64,000 nt of DNA from Spinacia oleracea (taxonomy: Eukaryota; Streptophyta; Magnoliopsida; Caryophyllales; Amaranthaceae), in contig NC_079492.1 in the NCBI RefSeq assembly GCF_020520425.1, positions 102,335,157 through 102,399,156 of the forward strand, given 5' to 3'. This document shows positions 35,284 through 47,580 of this stretch, piece after piece (positions within the stretch are counted from its first letter, which is position 1; every line of letters begins with the position of its first letter). The notes beneath the pieces are model-generated. The model was not told the DNA's origin and did not search any database. It saw only the letters and a list, made by a program, of their open reading frames with translations. The position numbers and the translations under genes were made by a program.

Positions 35284-36860
35284 TGATGAGTGAAATTTAT
35301 GTCACTCTTAGGATAGTACTTTGCCTCTTTTTATTCTTGTTTTTGTTCGTTTTCCTCCCCTTTTGTGCTTATTTTAGTCCCCTTTTGCTTTTCCTCGCTT
35401 TGTTGACTCGGTTTTTCCTAATTACCGTCCTTTCGCCTCGTTTTTCTCAAATTTTGTCAAGATTTTACTTTTCACGGGTTTGTTAATGTGTAGGAAAACA
35501 GGTAAAGCGGACGGAAAAAGTCAATGGAAGTCAACATCATTCCAAGGAAAGGTCGAAGTGAAAAAAAGAGTGAAGAAGTCAAGAGCTCAAGATGTTTGGC
35601 CGAACTTCTGAGGTGTTCGGCCGAACCAAAGCAGAAATTTTGAAGCAAACAAGCCTAGAAGTTCGGCCGAACAATGATGAAGGTTCGACCGAACTATTTT
35701 GGGTTCGGCCGAACTTCCCTAAAAGTTCGGTCGAACCTCACTGCGAGAAAAGTTCCTGATTCCCTCAAGTCCGGACGAACCTGATGCTAGTTCGGCCGAA
35801 CCTGCCTCTCGGTTCGGCCGAACTTCTTTGTTTTTCAGCCGAACTTGCTGCCAGCGCTGGAATTTTTTCGGGACTATTTAAAGCCTTTATGGGAACTTTT
35901 AGTTTAACCTAGTTTAGAACAAAAAATAGTATGAAATTAATTAGGAGAGAGAAAGGAAGTAAACTTCATTGATTTCTCATTTTTATGCTTGGGATTCTCC
36001 CTAATATTGGAATTGAAGCTTCATTGTAAAAATTCTTAACTCTTATTTTCATTTATTGTCATTAATTTCTGAATTTTCATACTTTTGTCTCTTTGTTTTC
36101 TCATTAATCAAAAACCCCAAAAATAGGCACTTTTATATTTCCCTCTTTTTTATTTCTCTTGTTTGCTTGGATTTGGCTAAAGATTTTGCTTGAATAATTG
36201 GAAATGCATGCTCCTATTGAATATATCATGTTGAAATTATTGGTCAATTCCATGAGTGACTAGTCCCTCATCTAGGGGTTTGGGTGTAGCCTAGGGTTTC
36301 CATGTATGGGGTTTTAAGGTAGGATTGATTAGTTCTTGCAATTAAACGCATAAGTTGGGGGGTTCCTCGTTGCTTGCTTGGTTAGACGTAACTTTGCTTG
36401 GTCAATGGAATGCGATGCATTGATTTGGCAAGGGATTGTGAGTCCTTGCAACGTATGATTTTCGATCGGATTTATTTTGATTGATTCTTAGTCTTTGGGT
36501 TGGTGCGGAAGTATGATTCATTGTCTTGAGAGTATTTAAGATCGATTCCCCTTTTCAATTTTTCTTTGCAAGTCTAGTTAATCCCCAAAATCCTTAATCC
36601 CCTATTTCATATACCCCTTCGTGAACCTCAATCCCCTAGTGTTTTTAATCCTTGTTTATCGTTCCAATCGTTTAAATTCTCCTTTTTAGCAACCAACCCC
36701 ATTTCGAACTAGCTTATATTAGCATTTCTAGCTACGAAACTCACAATTCTCTGTTGATATCGACCCTTTCTTGCCACTCTACTTGTTTCTAGTGGTTAGT
36801 TTAGGTATTTGGATTGATTTAGGTGTAAGACTAGCAACAACCTAGTTTTTCCCTTTATCA
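35284..36860 (+). repeat. Athila-like 5' LTR
   Basis: 1577 bp, TGATGAGTGAAATTTATG...TTTATCA, ending three bases before the primer-binding site. It has a U3 with about ten GTTCGGCCGAAC-type palindromes, a TATA-like CTATTTAAAG at 35874-35883 and a long R/U5. Confidence 0.92.
35594..35883. promoter_or_regulatory. GTTCGGCCGAAC array directly upstream of TATA in Athila-like LTR
   Basis: About ten copies or variants (GTTCGGCCGAAC at 35615-35626, then variants GTTCGACCGAAC, GTTCGGTCGAAC, GTCCGGACGAAC) lie between 35594 and 35845. The TATA-like CTATTTAAAG follows within about 30 bp. The 3' LTR keeps the same array at about 59072-59350. Confidence 0.75.
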
Positions 36861-36863
36861 AAT

Positions 36864-36880
36864 TGGCGCCGTTGCCGGGG
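36864..36880 (+). promoter_or_regulatory. Primer-binding site, Asp tRNA type
   Basis: TGGCGCCGTTGCCGGGG is complementary to the 3' end of plant tRNA-Asp (...CCCCGGCAACGGCGCCA). It begins three bases after the LTR. Confidence 0.95.
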
Positions 36881-36983
36881 AATTGCGGCTAAGTTTAGTA
36901 GCTTTTTGTGTATGATTCTAGTTCTTTTAATTGCTTTCCTCTTTTCTTTTTGATTGTCAATGATAATGTTTGCTTGAGTGTGC

Positions 36984-38959
36984 ATGCCAAGAATTCCTAG
37001 AGCCTCTCCCCTCATTCCTCAAGATCCGGAAATTGAGCGGACATTTCGGGCTAGGAGAAGAAGCTTGCAACGAGCATCTAACAACATTGATCATCAAGAG
37101 GAACACGTTTTTCCTTTTGAGCACGAAGAGCTAGAAGATTCGAATGGAGAAACGGAAAGTCTATAATCTTTCAAGAGTAGTTCAAGTGATTCATTTCTAA
37201 TGGCGCATGATTTGAGGAGTTATGGTGCTCCGGGGGCCTATGAGGCAAAAAGTTCCATCTTACTTCCGGCCTTGGAAGCCACCGACTTTGAGTTACGGCC
37301 CGCACTTATTGGGATGGTTCAAAGGAGCCAATTTACCGGGTCAAGACTTGAGAGTCCTAGGGAGAATCTAAAGACTTTTGTCGATTATTTCTCCACGATG
37401 AAACACAATGGGGTAACCCAAGAATACATACGCATGGCCCTCTTTAAGTTCTCCTTGATCGGTAACGCAAGAAAATGGCTCGATGACCTCAAGGAAAACT
37501 CCTTAACCTCTTGGAATGAGGTGACGGAGGCATTCATCAACAAATATAGTAGCCCTGCGCAAACCGCGGACTACCGCTCCAAGATGATGACATTCAGGAA
37601 AGGACCGATGAAACCCTTCAAGAGTCGTGGAAAAGATTCAATGAGATTATTCGTCAATGCCCCCATCATGGCATAGAGATGGGGTGTTTCTCCATTATTT
37701 CTACCACGGGATTTCTAGGGCTTCTAGGACGGCCCTAGATGCGGGAGCCGGGGGGCCAATCATGAAGAAGAGCTTAGAAGAGGTTTTTGACATAATTGAT
37801 GATGTGGTCCGAAATTGTGAAGATTGGAACGATGATAGGAGAGAAGGTGACAAGAAAAGAGGAAGGTACGACCTTGAGCCGATCCATGCCTTGAGCTCCA
37901 TGTTTGATGCTCTCGTCATACAACTTCAAAGGTCCAATTCTAACTCTCCTTGTCCTCCTATTCCCCAATCCCCTTCTAGTGTCATGTCTTGTGCTTTGTC
38001 TTGTGATTATTGTGGTTCGTTTGAGCATCCCTCTTCATATTGCTATCCTTTTGACCAACCCATGGAACCAAGTCAATGCTTTCAATGATGCAAGCAACCA
38101 ACGGTTTGATCCCTATTCCAACACCTATAATCCCGGTTGGAGGCACAACCCAAGGTTTAGTTGGAAGGATGATCAAACCCAAGGTCTAAACCAATTTCAA
38201 AACCATGGGAATGGTCGAAATCAAGGCAACTATGAGGGTGGAATCTCAAACTATTATGGGGGTCCAAGGAAACAAAACTATGCCCAAAATTTTCAAAATC
38301 AAGGCCAATCCTCAAACTTCCAAAGACCGCCACCACAAAACTATCAAAGTCAAGGGAGTTACCAAGGTTAATCTTCCTCTTCTTCTCAATTTCAAAGACC
38401 GCCTCCACCACAAAACTTTCAAAATCCTCCTCTCGGTTTTCAAACACCGCTCCTCAATGCTCCACCTCCTCAAGAGTCCAATATTGAAGCAATGTTGAAA
38501 ACATTCATGACTCAAGTCAACCAAAAGTTTGATTCCATGGCCACCCATAATAAAATGCTTGAAACACAAATTTCACAATTGTCATCTTCTAATGCTTCAA
38601 AAGCTCCCGGTTCTTTACCCCCTCAAGGGGTAAGTCCCGGTGAGACCCACCAAGGTAATGCTATTGTGACAAGAAGTTGGAAAAACCTTGTGAATTCAAC
38701 TACTAAGAGTCCAACTCAAGGAGAGAGTGAGCCCGTTGATGAGAGTGAGCCTATTGTTGATACCACCATAGATGAGGAAGAGGTTGTGGTGAGTGAGCCA
38801 ATGGTTGTTGAAGTTCCAAAGAGAGTGGTTCCTCCTTATAAGCCCAAAGTGCCTTTCCCATCTCGTTTTGCCGGAGCTAACCTTGATTACCAATTTGCGA
38901 AATTCCAAGAAGTCCTCAAGAACCCCTATGTGAACATTCCTTTTGTCGAAGCCCTTAGG
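36984..38959 (+). pseudogene. gag: Athila-like gag, decayed
   Basis: Encodes the capsid/nucleocapsid protein. ATG 36984 (MPRIPRAS...) follows the leader. A stop at 37164-37166 is followed in the same frame by the capsid region (FVDYFSTMKHNGVTQEYIRM, WLDDLKENSLTSWNEVTEAF) up to about 37640. The frame then shifts, and the C-terminal capsid and a zinc knuckle CDYCGSFEHPSSYC lie in a second frame (37657-38088). The Asn/Gln-rich tail (FDPYSNTYNPGWRHNP...) follows in a third frame. A stop near 38370 precedes the last segment, which has a MLKTFMTQVNQKFDSM coiled-coil-like start and a Glu-rich stretch (38492-38962). At least two shifts and three stops: not functional. Confidence 0.88.
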
Positions 38960-38962
38960 TAA

Positions 38963-39484
38963 ATGCCTACATATGCCAAGTTTTTGAAGGAAATCCTAAC
39001 CAAGAAGAGGGTTGTGGATGTGGTTGAGACTATTAGCCTACCCGAAAGTTGTAGTGCCATTATCCAAAATAAGTTGCCCACCAAATTGAAAGATGACGGG
39101 ATTTTTTCCATCCCTTGTGCAATTGGGGAACGTGTCATAGATAAGGCCCTATGTGACTTGGAGGCGAGTGTTAGTATGGTGCCATTCTCTATTTTTCAAA
39201 GGTTGAATGTGGGAGAGTTGAAGCCTACCCAAGTGTCTCTCCAATTAGCCGACCGTTCGGTGAAACTTCCATTGGGAAAGGTAGAGGATGTGCCTATGAG
39301 GATTGGGATGTTCTTTATTCCCGTAGATTTTGTGGTCTTAGAAATGGAGGAGGACCCCAATGTTCCAATCATTTTAGGAAGACCTTTTCTTGCCACCACG
39401 GGGGTAATCATAGATGTGAGAGGTGGTAGACTATCCCTTAGTGTGGGGATGAGAAAATTGAGTTTCAACTTAACCAAATCATGA
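38963..39484 (+). pseudogene. pol: Athila-like aspartic protease region
   Basis: Same frame as the end of gag, separated only by TAA 38960-38962. It encodes the retropepsin-like protease: the expected DLGAS active-site motif reads DLEAS (in ALCDLEASVSMVPFSIF), and the flap and C-terminal motif VPIILGRPFLATTGVIIDV is present. Asp is kept, but the Gly next to the catalytic position is replaced by Glu, which would be expected to inactivate it. Ends at a stop at 39482-39484, with reverse transcriptase homology beginning in another frame. Confidence 0.85.
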
Positions 39485-41120
39485 GATGCTCCTCCCATAT
39501 GGATGATTGTAAAAGGATTGATATCCTTTATGAGATTGTCAATGAGTCTATGAGCATGCATATGCATTCTACCAACGTTGTTCTTGAGTATGTTCTTGTG
39601 CATGATCCCAATGAATGCAATGCCACCATGGAGGCTCAAGAGATGCTTTTAGCTATTGATTGTGAAGAACCCTTGGTGTCCGTTGAGACCACCAAGGAGG
39701 TAAGCAGGCTTGAACTCAAACCCCTCCCCTCTACTCTCAAACATGCTTACCTTGATGATGCAAGTCCGGTGATTGTCAATGCTAAACTCAACGATGAAGA
39801 GCTTTCCAAACTCTTGAATGTTTTGAGAAAACATAAAAAGGCCATTGAGTATAGAATTAGTTATTTGAAAGGGATTAGCCCGGATTTTTGCATGCATCGA
39901 ATTGTTCTTGAAGAAGGTCATAAACCTTCTATTGAGCCTCAAAGGAGATTGAATCCCAATATGAGGGAAGTGGTATGGAAGGAAGTGGTAAAACTATTGG
40001 ATCTGGGAATGATTTATCCGATTTCGGATAGTAAATGGGTTTCCCCCGTCCAAGTAGTACCCAAAAAGGGGGGAATGACCGTCATTAAGAACAAATGATG
40101 AGTTGATTCCCACTAGGGTTGTGACCGGTTGGCGCATGTGCATAGATTATCGCAAACTAAACACCGCCACCCGAAAAGACCCCTTCCCTCTACCCTTCCT
40201 AGATCAAATGTTGGAAAGGCTTGCCAAGCACAAATACTTTTTCTTCTTGGATGGATATTTGAGATTCTTCCAAATTCTCATCCATCCAAGTGATCAAGAA
40301 AAGACAACATTCACATGCCTAATTGGCACCTTTGCATATCGAAGGATGTCGTTTGGGTTGTGCAATGCTCCGCCAACTTTCCAACGATGCATAATGGCTA
40401 TATTTTCGGAATTTCTTAAGAAAATAATGGAATTCTTCATGGACGACTTTAGTGTCTGTGGGGAAGACTATGATTTATGCCTAGTCAATCTAGGAAAGGT
40501 GTTGAAAATGTGTGAGGATGTCCACCTCGTTTTGAATTGGGAGAAGTGCCACTTTATGGTAGAGGCCATGGAAGAAGTTTTCCTTGGTCATGTGATTTCA
40601 AGCAAGGGAATCCAAGTTGAAAAGGCCAAAAATAGAAGTGATTGAGAAATTTCCTCCCCCAATCAATGTCAAGGGGATTCGTAGTTTCCTTGGTCACGCC
40701 GGTTTCTACCGGCGGTTTATCAAGGATTTCTCAAAGATTTCTAAACCACTATCTAGTTTGCTTGTCAAGGATGTCCCTTTTGTCTTTACTAATGAATTCC
40801 TTGAGTATTTTAATATGATTAAACAAGCTCTCGTCACGGAACCCATTATTCAACCCCCCCCAATTGGGAGCTACCCTTCGAGATTATGTGCGATGCTAGC
40901 GATTTTTCCATTGGGGTGGTGCTTGGGGAAAGAGATGGTAGAGCCCTTCATGAAATTTCTTATGCAAGTAAGACCCTTAATGATGCACAAGCAAACTATG
41001 CCACAACGGAAAAGGAGCTCCTTGCGGTTGTGTATACCTTGGAGAAGTTTCGGCCTTATCTTCCGGTTCCAAAATTGTCATCTACACGGATCATTAGGCC
41101 TTGAAGTACCTTCTTTCTAA
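39481..41120 (+). pseudogene. pol: Athila-like reverse transcriptase and RNase H
   Basis: Homology is spread over three frames. 39481-40098: linker and RT entry (LDLGMIYPISDSKWVSPVQVVPKKGG). 40103-40645: RT palm (WRMCIDYRKLN, PFPLPFLDQMLERL, FAYRRMSFGLCNAPPTFQRCM-like, catalytic FMDD in place of YxDD, normal for Athila). 40617-40865: connection (RSFLGHAGFYRRFI). 40886-41104: RNase H start (CDASDFSIGVVLGER...ATTEKELLAVVY). Shifts lie near 40100, 40630 and 40865, and a further stop follows at 41101-41103. The catalytic residues are recognisable, but no continuous frame exists. Confidence 0.9.
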
Positions 41121-41729
41121 AAAGGACGCCAATCCAAGGTATCCGTTGGATCCTTCTCCTTCAAGAATTTGATATCGAGATCCGAGATAAGAAGGGAACG
41201 AGAATCTAGTGGCGGATCAATTGTCTAGGTTGGAAGTGAAGGGAAGTGGTGAAAATCTCCCCATTGATGAGGCTTTTGCGGATTATCACCTCTATGGTAT
41301 TCAAACCAAGGTCACTCCTTGGTATGCCGGCATTGTGAATTTTCTAGTTTGTGGGGCGATTCCTCCGGACTTCACCTCTCAACAACGGAGGAAGTTGAGG
41401 CATAATTGCAAGCACTATATTTGGGATGATCCGTGTCTATTGAAACGAGGTGTTGATGCTTTCTTGAGGAAGTGTGTTCCGGATTATGAAATTTAAGGTG
41501 TTCTTCATATGTGTCATTCCTCACCTAGTGGTGGTCACATGGGTGCCTCCAAAACCAAGGCAAAGGTTTTGCAATCTCTTCTATGGTGGCCATCTCTTTT
41601 CAAGGATGCTTGGGTTTTTGTGAAGACTTGTGATATGTGTCAACGAGTTGGGAATATCTCCAAGAAGGATGAAATGCCTCAAAATCCCATCCTTGAGCTT
41701 GAAATTTTTGATGTATGGCCTATTGACTT
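41121..41729 (+). pseudogene. pol: Athila-like integrase, N-terminal part
   Basis: Begins with the RNase H end and the ADQLSRLE motif (41209) typical of Ty3/gypsy polyproteins. An HHCC zinc-binding region follows (HSSPSGGHMG...CDMCQRVGN) at about 41518-41660, broken by a TAA at 41494-41496. It stops at DVWPIDF, just before the first catalytic Asp region of the core. Copia-3 interrupts here, and only the integrase C-terminus is found beyond it. Confidence 0.88.
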
Positions 41730-41954
41730 TGATAGAATATGTTAATATTCTGTATAATATCTTTTGATTATCTCATATATTTTGTATTATTGTATTAGGC
41801 AAGTGTATATTTAGGAAAGTTGTTAGAGCCTGGAATTACGCAATTAGTTCCATAGAATTAGCCTAGTATCACGTTGATCTTATTGTATATAACTGAAGAT
41901 CAGTAATGAGAAAAACCACGGAAAATAATTCTCTCTCTCCCTCTAATTCTTTCA
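41730..41954 (+). repeat. Copia-3 5' LTR
   Basis: TGATAGAATATGTTAATATT to ATTCTTTCA, 225 bp. The first ~124 bp are repeated at 53095-53218 with about seven differences by eye. A TATA-like TTGTATATAAC lies near 41884. Confidence 0.9.
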
Positions 41955-41966
41955 TGGTATCAGACT
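41955..41966 (+). promoter_or_regulatory. Copia-3 primer-binding site
   Basis: TGGTATCAGACT directly follows the LTR and matches the initiator-Met complement for its first ten bases. Confidence 0.8.
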
Positions 41967-42022
41967 TCTAGGTTTTCCGCTGCCCTAGAACTCATCTTCT
42001 TCTCCTTCCTTCCGTCGTTCCC

Positions 42023-42725
42023 ATGGCTGACTCCAAGTTCCACCGGCTCTTGCCGTATCGAATATCAAGAACCACATTCCTATCGTTCTTGAGATGGAGA
42101 CAGACTACTATTCGGCTTGGGTCGAACTCTTCAAACTACATGCTCGGTCACACCGAGTCCTCCACCACATCGTCCCACCAGAACAGGGTACGGAGAAGGC
42201 CCTGTCTACGGATGAGGACAAAGAATTGTGGTCCACTCTTGATGCTACGGTCCTTCAGTGGATTTATGCCACCATCTCTACGGACCTCCTGTACACCATC
42301 ATGGAGCCAGATTCTACAGCGTAGGAGGCCTGGGATAGGCTTCGGGAGACATTCCAAGATCACAAAAACTCGAGGGCAGTGGCTCTTGAACACGACTTCA
42401 CACACATGAAGATGGTGGATTTCCCAAATGCTTCGGCTTATTGTCAGAGGCTCAAGACATTAGCTGATTAGTTGAAAAGCGTGGGCGCTCTGGTGTCGGA
42501 TAATCGGTTGGTCCTTCGCTTGGTGGCTGGCTTAACAGAGGCATACAAGTATGTGGGTTCGTAGATTCGTCACGCAAAACCGTTGCCTCCGTTTTCGGAA
42601 GCCCGTTCGAGTCTCTTGCTTGAGGAAAAGGAATTGAATCGAATGTATGACGACTCCCCTGCTGCTATGGTGGGTGCGGCTCGTGAGGCGGAGGCTGATC
42701 CTGAGGTGCCGTCGCACCACCGTCG
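42023..42725 (+). pseudogene. gag: Copia-3 gag, decayed and truncated
   Basis: ATG 42023 (MADSKFH) is followed within about 20 bases by a single-base shift. The homology then runs in the next frame: NIKNHIPIVLEMETDYYSAW, WVELFKLHARSHRVLHHI, LWSTLDATVLQWIY, FQDHKNSRAVALEHDF. This is the UBN2/copia-type gag. In-frame TAG codons occur at 42322-42324, 42469-42471 and 42562-42564. The C-terminal zinc knuckle is missing: the sequence jumps near 42725 from the gag tail straight into the protease. Confidence 0.88.
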
Positions 42726-44074
42726 CAACTTCCCACATGACATCCGCTGAAGGTAATCTCACGTCTTATTTTAATTTGAGCACAAATAATGGTATTACTG
42801 TTGGTAGTGGTCAATCAATTCCAATTCGTGGTTGTGGTCGTACTAGTTTGTCTCCCCCGAACCCCCCTTTGTCTCTTAAAAATGTCCTTTATGCTCCAAA
42901 TTTGATTAAAAATTTGGTTTCCGTACGTAAAGTCACCATTGATAATAATGTTTCTGTTGAATTTGATCCTTTTGGATTTTCTGTGAAGGATATTCAGACG
43001 GGGATGCGTCTCATGAGGTGTGAGAGCAAGGGAGATCTTTACCCCATCACCACCACCTTACAAAATCGAGCCACTCCTTCCTCCGCTTTTCTAGTTTCAT
43101 CTCTTTGGCATGATCGGTTGGGTCACCCGGGAGCTCATGTTTTGAATTTCCTTAGGCAAAATAAAATTATTGAGTGTACTGGAACTCTTAATTCTCAAGT
43201 TTGTCATTCTTGTGTGCTTGGAAAGCATATTAAAATGCCATTTATGCCTTCTATTTCTACTACTTCCATGCCATTTGATATTGTTCACAGTGATTTGTGG
43301 ACGTCACCTGTGTTGAGCTCTGCAGGGCACCGATATTATGTATTATTTTTGGATGATTTCTCTAATTATTTGTGGACTTTTCCTTTGTCGCGAAAATCCC
43401 AGGTTTTTCCCAAATTTCAATACTTAAAATCCTACATTCAAACACAATTTGAGCGTCCCATAAAGAATATTCAGTGTGATAATGGGCGGGAATTTGATAA
43501 TAAATAGTTTTGGGATTTTTGTGCGTCTAATGGCATGTCTTTCCGTCTTTCTTGTCCACACACATCTTCCCAAAATGGTAAAGCGGAGCGAAAAATACGA
43601 TCAATAAATAATATTGTTCGCACACTCTTGGCTCATGCCTCTTTACCACCCACATTTTGGCACCACGCCTTAGAAATGGCAACATATCTGCTTAATATTC
43701 TTCCAAGAAAATTACTATCCAACCAATCACCTCTAAAAATTATGTACCAAAGGGATCCATCCTACTCGCATTTACGGGTTTTCGGGTGCTTATGTTATCC
43801 TCTCTTTCCCGCCACCACTATACATAAACGCCAAGCCCGTTCCACTCCGTGTGTGTTCTTGGGATATCCACCTAATCATCGGGGGTTTAAGTGCTTTGAT
43901 TTGTCATCCAACAAAATAATTGTGTGCCGTCACGTAAACTTTGATGAAACCAAATTCCCATTCTCTAACTTACACCATGCTCAACCTCCATCTTATCAAT
44001 TCTTGGATGAAGGACATACACCTTACATGGTCTATCATCAATCTGGCCCAAACACTCAAGCCCAATCATCTTAG
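42726..44074 (+). pseudogene. pol: Copia-3 protease remnant and integrase
   Basis: Starts inside the protease (ATSHMTSAEGNLTSYF), so the catalytic Asp motif has been deleted along with the gag zinc knuckle. The pre-integrase region LWHDRLGHPG...CHSCVLGKH follows, then the integrase core with HSDLWTSPV and CDNGREFDN. A TAG at 43505-43507 interrupts right after this motif. The frame continues with QNGKAERKIRSINNIVRTLL and the integrase C-terminal VFLGYPPNHRGFKCFD region, and a further TAG closes it at 44072-44074. Without protease the copy could not process its polyprotein. Confidence 0.9.
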
Positions 44075-44503
44075 AGTCACAATCTCCCTCCCCTTTACAT
44101 GAACCTGTGGACCGCAGCCCCATCTTTTCACCTAGGCCGGCTCACACCAGCCCAGGGGATGCAGGCCTACACGCCCCACTAACTGACCAGCGCTGCACTC
44201 CTAGCCCACTGTCCGCATCTGCTCCGGCCAGTCCAACTGGGATGTCTACATCTCCTCCTCCTAGCCCAACTCCCCCTCCCATGGTCCAGCCCATTCCCAC
44301 CACAACCACCCGCATGGTCACTCGTAGTCAACATGGCATTGTTAAGCCCAATCGTCGACTTAACTTGCACACATCGGTTACACGGTCACCCATTCCCCGT
44401 AACCCATTTACTGCTCTTCGTGACCCGAATTGGAAATTGGCCATGGATGATGAATATAATGCTCTTATTAAAAATAAGACGTGGGAGTTGGTGCCCCGTC
44501 CAC
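44075..44503 (+). pseudogene. pol: Copia-3 integrase-RT linker and RT start
   Basis: A Pro/Ser-rich linker (frame 44107-44503, shifted from the integrase frame) leads to TRSQHGIVKPNRRLNL and the RT entry WKLAMDDEYNALIKNKTWEL. It is cut at 44503 by the gag-only element. RT continues at 51663 in the same relative frame. Confidence 0.85.
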
Positions 44504-45983
44504 TGACAGGCTAAATCGCACTCCTATCAAAGATAAACCTAACGTTCACCAACTAAAAATATAGCAAGGGAAGCAGGGATCGTATCCACAGGGAAACAAT
44601 GTTCTTTCTACTATTAAATTATTAATCTAGACTACTGGTAACAAGAGTTTGGATTGGGTTGTGTATTAAACTAAAGCAAATAATCAAATCGGAAAATAAC
44701 AATATTAAAGGAATCTAGGGCAGCAGTTCACCATAAATGCAGACCGGGATTGGACAACGAACAATGACAATCAATTAACAATCATAACTAGGAAAACATG
44801 CATCTCTCGAATCTTATGAATTCCTTAGGATAGAACAACTAGCGGGCTCTCGCTACGTACTAGAAATAATTCCTATCTAATAGCCACAGACCAAAAACAT
44901 CAGATTTATACCTCTCGGCGCATAATCCAAGGTTAATCAAACTCAAATCAAAATAGTCCGGCCGAACAGAATTGACGAGCAATAATAATAAGCTATAGAA
45001 ATTATAATCAATCAATCAATAATCAAGCCCACATATAATCCCAATCATGCATTCAAGGATCCCCTAAACCCTAGAAATTAAACTACTCACTCATGATAAT
45101 AAATAACAAAGCAATTAGCATAATGGAAAACATGATTAAAGCAACAAAATAAATTAAGGTAGGAAATAATACCGACTTGAAGAACAATGGAAAAATAAAG
45201 CTTGAATCTTTGATTAAAATTAAAACTAAGTGTTTGGAGAAAATAGAGAGAACTAAAATAGACTAAGTAATTAGAAAACTAGAAAAAAAGATGTCACTAA
45301 AATATAAGGGGCTAGTATTTATAGTTTGCCCAAAATAGAGCCCAAAATCGGAAATAAAATCTCGCGAAATACGCTGGAGGTTGGCGTGGCCCGATCGGGC
45401 GACGCTTCGCCCGATCGGGCGATGTGCTCGATAGTCGGCCCGATCGGGCGAAATTCCGCCCGATCGGGCGGTTGCAAAATGCCCAGAACAGCGCCCAGAA
45501 TGACCGCCCGATCCGGATCGGGCGAAGCCCGCCCGATCGGGCGCGTGTTGAAACTGCACGATCCTCTATCTTAAAAACACCATATCTCCTTCGTTATAAG
45601 TTGGAATTAGGCGAGTGACCACTCCTTGGAAAGCTCTTGAAGTCTAGAATCCAACCCAATTTGAATCGCTTCATTTGGAGTTGTATAACTCGAGTTATGA
45701 TCAAAAGAGTGGACGATATTCAGTTTTCTACTTCTTTCACTATTCGCTTTGCATGAAAATTCTTCCAACTCAATGTTTGCGCTCTCGAAAGTATATAATC
45801 TCTTGTATTGATTCAAATGAGTAGGAAATGCACAAAAATATGCTAATTCCTACAATGATGAACCTGAAACTACAAACACACTACAAGGAGCACATTAGTA
45901 CTAAAATCGCTCCGAAGAGCTCATTTGAGATCAAAAAGTACTAAGGGACGGGGGTAAAAACTCTATATAAAACGCATATATCA
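44504..45983 (-). repeat. Gag-only element 3' LTR (left)
   Basis: Plus-strand reading TGACAGGCTAAATCGCAC to AAAACGCATATATCA. Perfect GCCCGATCGGGC at 45389-45400, 45409-45420, 45438-45449, 45458-45469 and 45531-45542, plus an 18-bp variant with an inserted CCGGAT-type centre at 45506-45523. Apparent peptides with repeated DRA/ARSG words are by-products. Confidence 0.95.
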
Positions 45984-45998
45984 AACTCCCCCAAGCTA
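45984..45998 (-). promoter_or_regulatory. Gag-only element polypurine tract
   Basis: The minus strand reads AGCTTGGGGGAGTT next to the LTR. Two more AGCTTGGGGG-like sites lie inside the element, near 46905 and 47495. Confidence 0.8.
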
Positions 45999-47580
45999 GA
46001 TCCTTGCTTGTCCCTAAGCAAGGAAATCATCGATGAATACAAGATCAACTTCACCCCTAACATATTTCAAAACGAAAGACATAATTCACGGCAAAATCTA
46101 ACGAGCATGCATCAATGTCAACCAATCAAATCCACCAACCACAAATCCTCCCTAACAATCGTCACGCAAAGCGAACCACAAATGCACAATGGAATTCAAG
46201 ACTAGTGCTCACACACTCGTCACTCATTTATGTGGCGGATAAAAGATGTACCCGTTCGCTCTCCTCCCAACATATAAGTGTACAATGCCCTCCCAAAACT
46301 CACAACACTCGTGTGTCTAGAAAAACATACACTCAACCTAATAGTCGACTCGGAATATGTCATGTCATAACTTGCATTGATAAACAACTACTTTCACATT
46401 AATATGACTCTATGCACAAAGGTCGGAAGGTCTTCAAAGCTTGTAATGATAGGCTTAGGTAGGGGTGCGGTAAATTTGGGTAAAATGTTAGCTTAAAGCC
46501 TTGGCTTTGGGGAGCATAAATCCTAGCAAAACCATGATCAACCACAAATGATGACCACAACTCTCCCACTCAACACATGATGAAACAACAAACAAACCAC
46601 ACTATACTTTCTTGCCTTTCTTTCACAATTAAAATCAATCACTCATAAAGATAAGAAATTACAATACTTGAGTGTAACAATGCTTTGAATTTTTCTGAGA
46701 GTAATAGATTTTTCTCTTTCTTTTCCTTTTCAATCTCTCTTTTTTTCTTTCTTTTTAGAAACCTTCACATTTGTTTTGTTCTTTCATCTCTTTTCATTTT
46801 CAACTCATTTTCAACAACAAACATGAGAAGACGAACTCCTTTTTCAATACCTACTTTGTGCTCAAAATGTAGCACATTACAACTCCCTCACCTCACTACT
46901 ATTAGCTCCCCCAAGCTAGGCTTGGGACTAGTAACCACTGGGGTTTTTCATGGGCTTGTAATATGGCTAGTCACCGAATAAAAGGGCACAAGCAACAACA
47001 TGGGTAGAAAAGGAGGGGACAAATGTATCTAATTTCATCTGAAGGCTACCTAAATAGAAAAATGCCTTCGTCCTCCACAATGTGCATGTATATGAGTCAT
47101 AAAACACTACTAATAGTTGCAAATCAATACTCAAAATCAATGACACACCAGGAAGCTATCACACATCCTAACCAAATCAACTAGTCAAGCACCAAGTCCA
47201 CAAATAGTTAGTCGGGGTTGACTCATGTTAAGGCATCAAAGCAATCGAATATCAAATCATGGCTAACACATCTACATTGCCCATCATCAAATACCAAGAA
47301 TCAAAACAATTTTCAATCAAAGGGGCACAGGGAAGCATGATATTGTATTCATCGGAACGTATTTTTGTATTTTTTTTTCCAAAGCAATAAACTACTCTAG
47401 AAAACATTAAACACACCAAAATAAACACACAAAAATAAGTAAATGCAAAAATAAAAGGAAAAACATACCTAATATGTACAAGTGAGTGAAACACCCCCCA
47501 AGCTAAATCAGACAATGTCCTCATTGGCTCAAGGGGTATCATGAGGAAAGTGAGCAAACCGTGGCTTATTTGTCGCTGAT
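45999..47580 (-). other. Gag-only element 3' noncoding region
   Basis: About 1.6 kb without coding potential. Contains two extra polypurine-like sites in minus orientation (about 46903-46917 and 47495-47508) and pyrimidine-rich stretches (46700-46760). Confidence 0.7.

Noticed and set aside
36978..36983. Upstream GTG as gag start
   Set aside because: The ATG at 36984 fits Athila-type gag starts (MPR...). A GTG start is not expected in a plant element.
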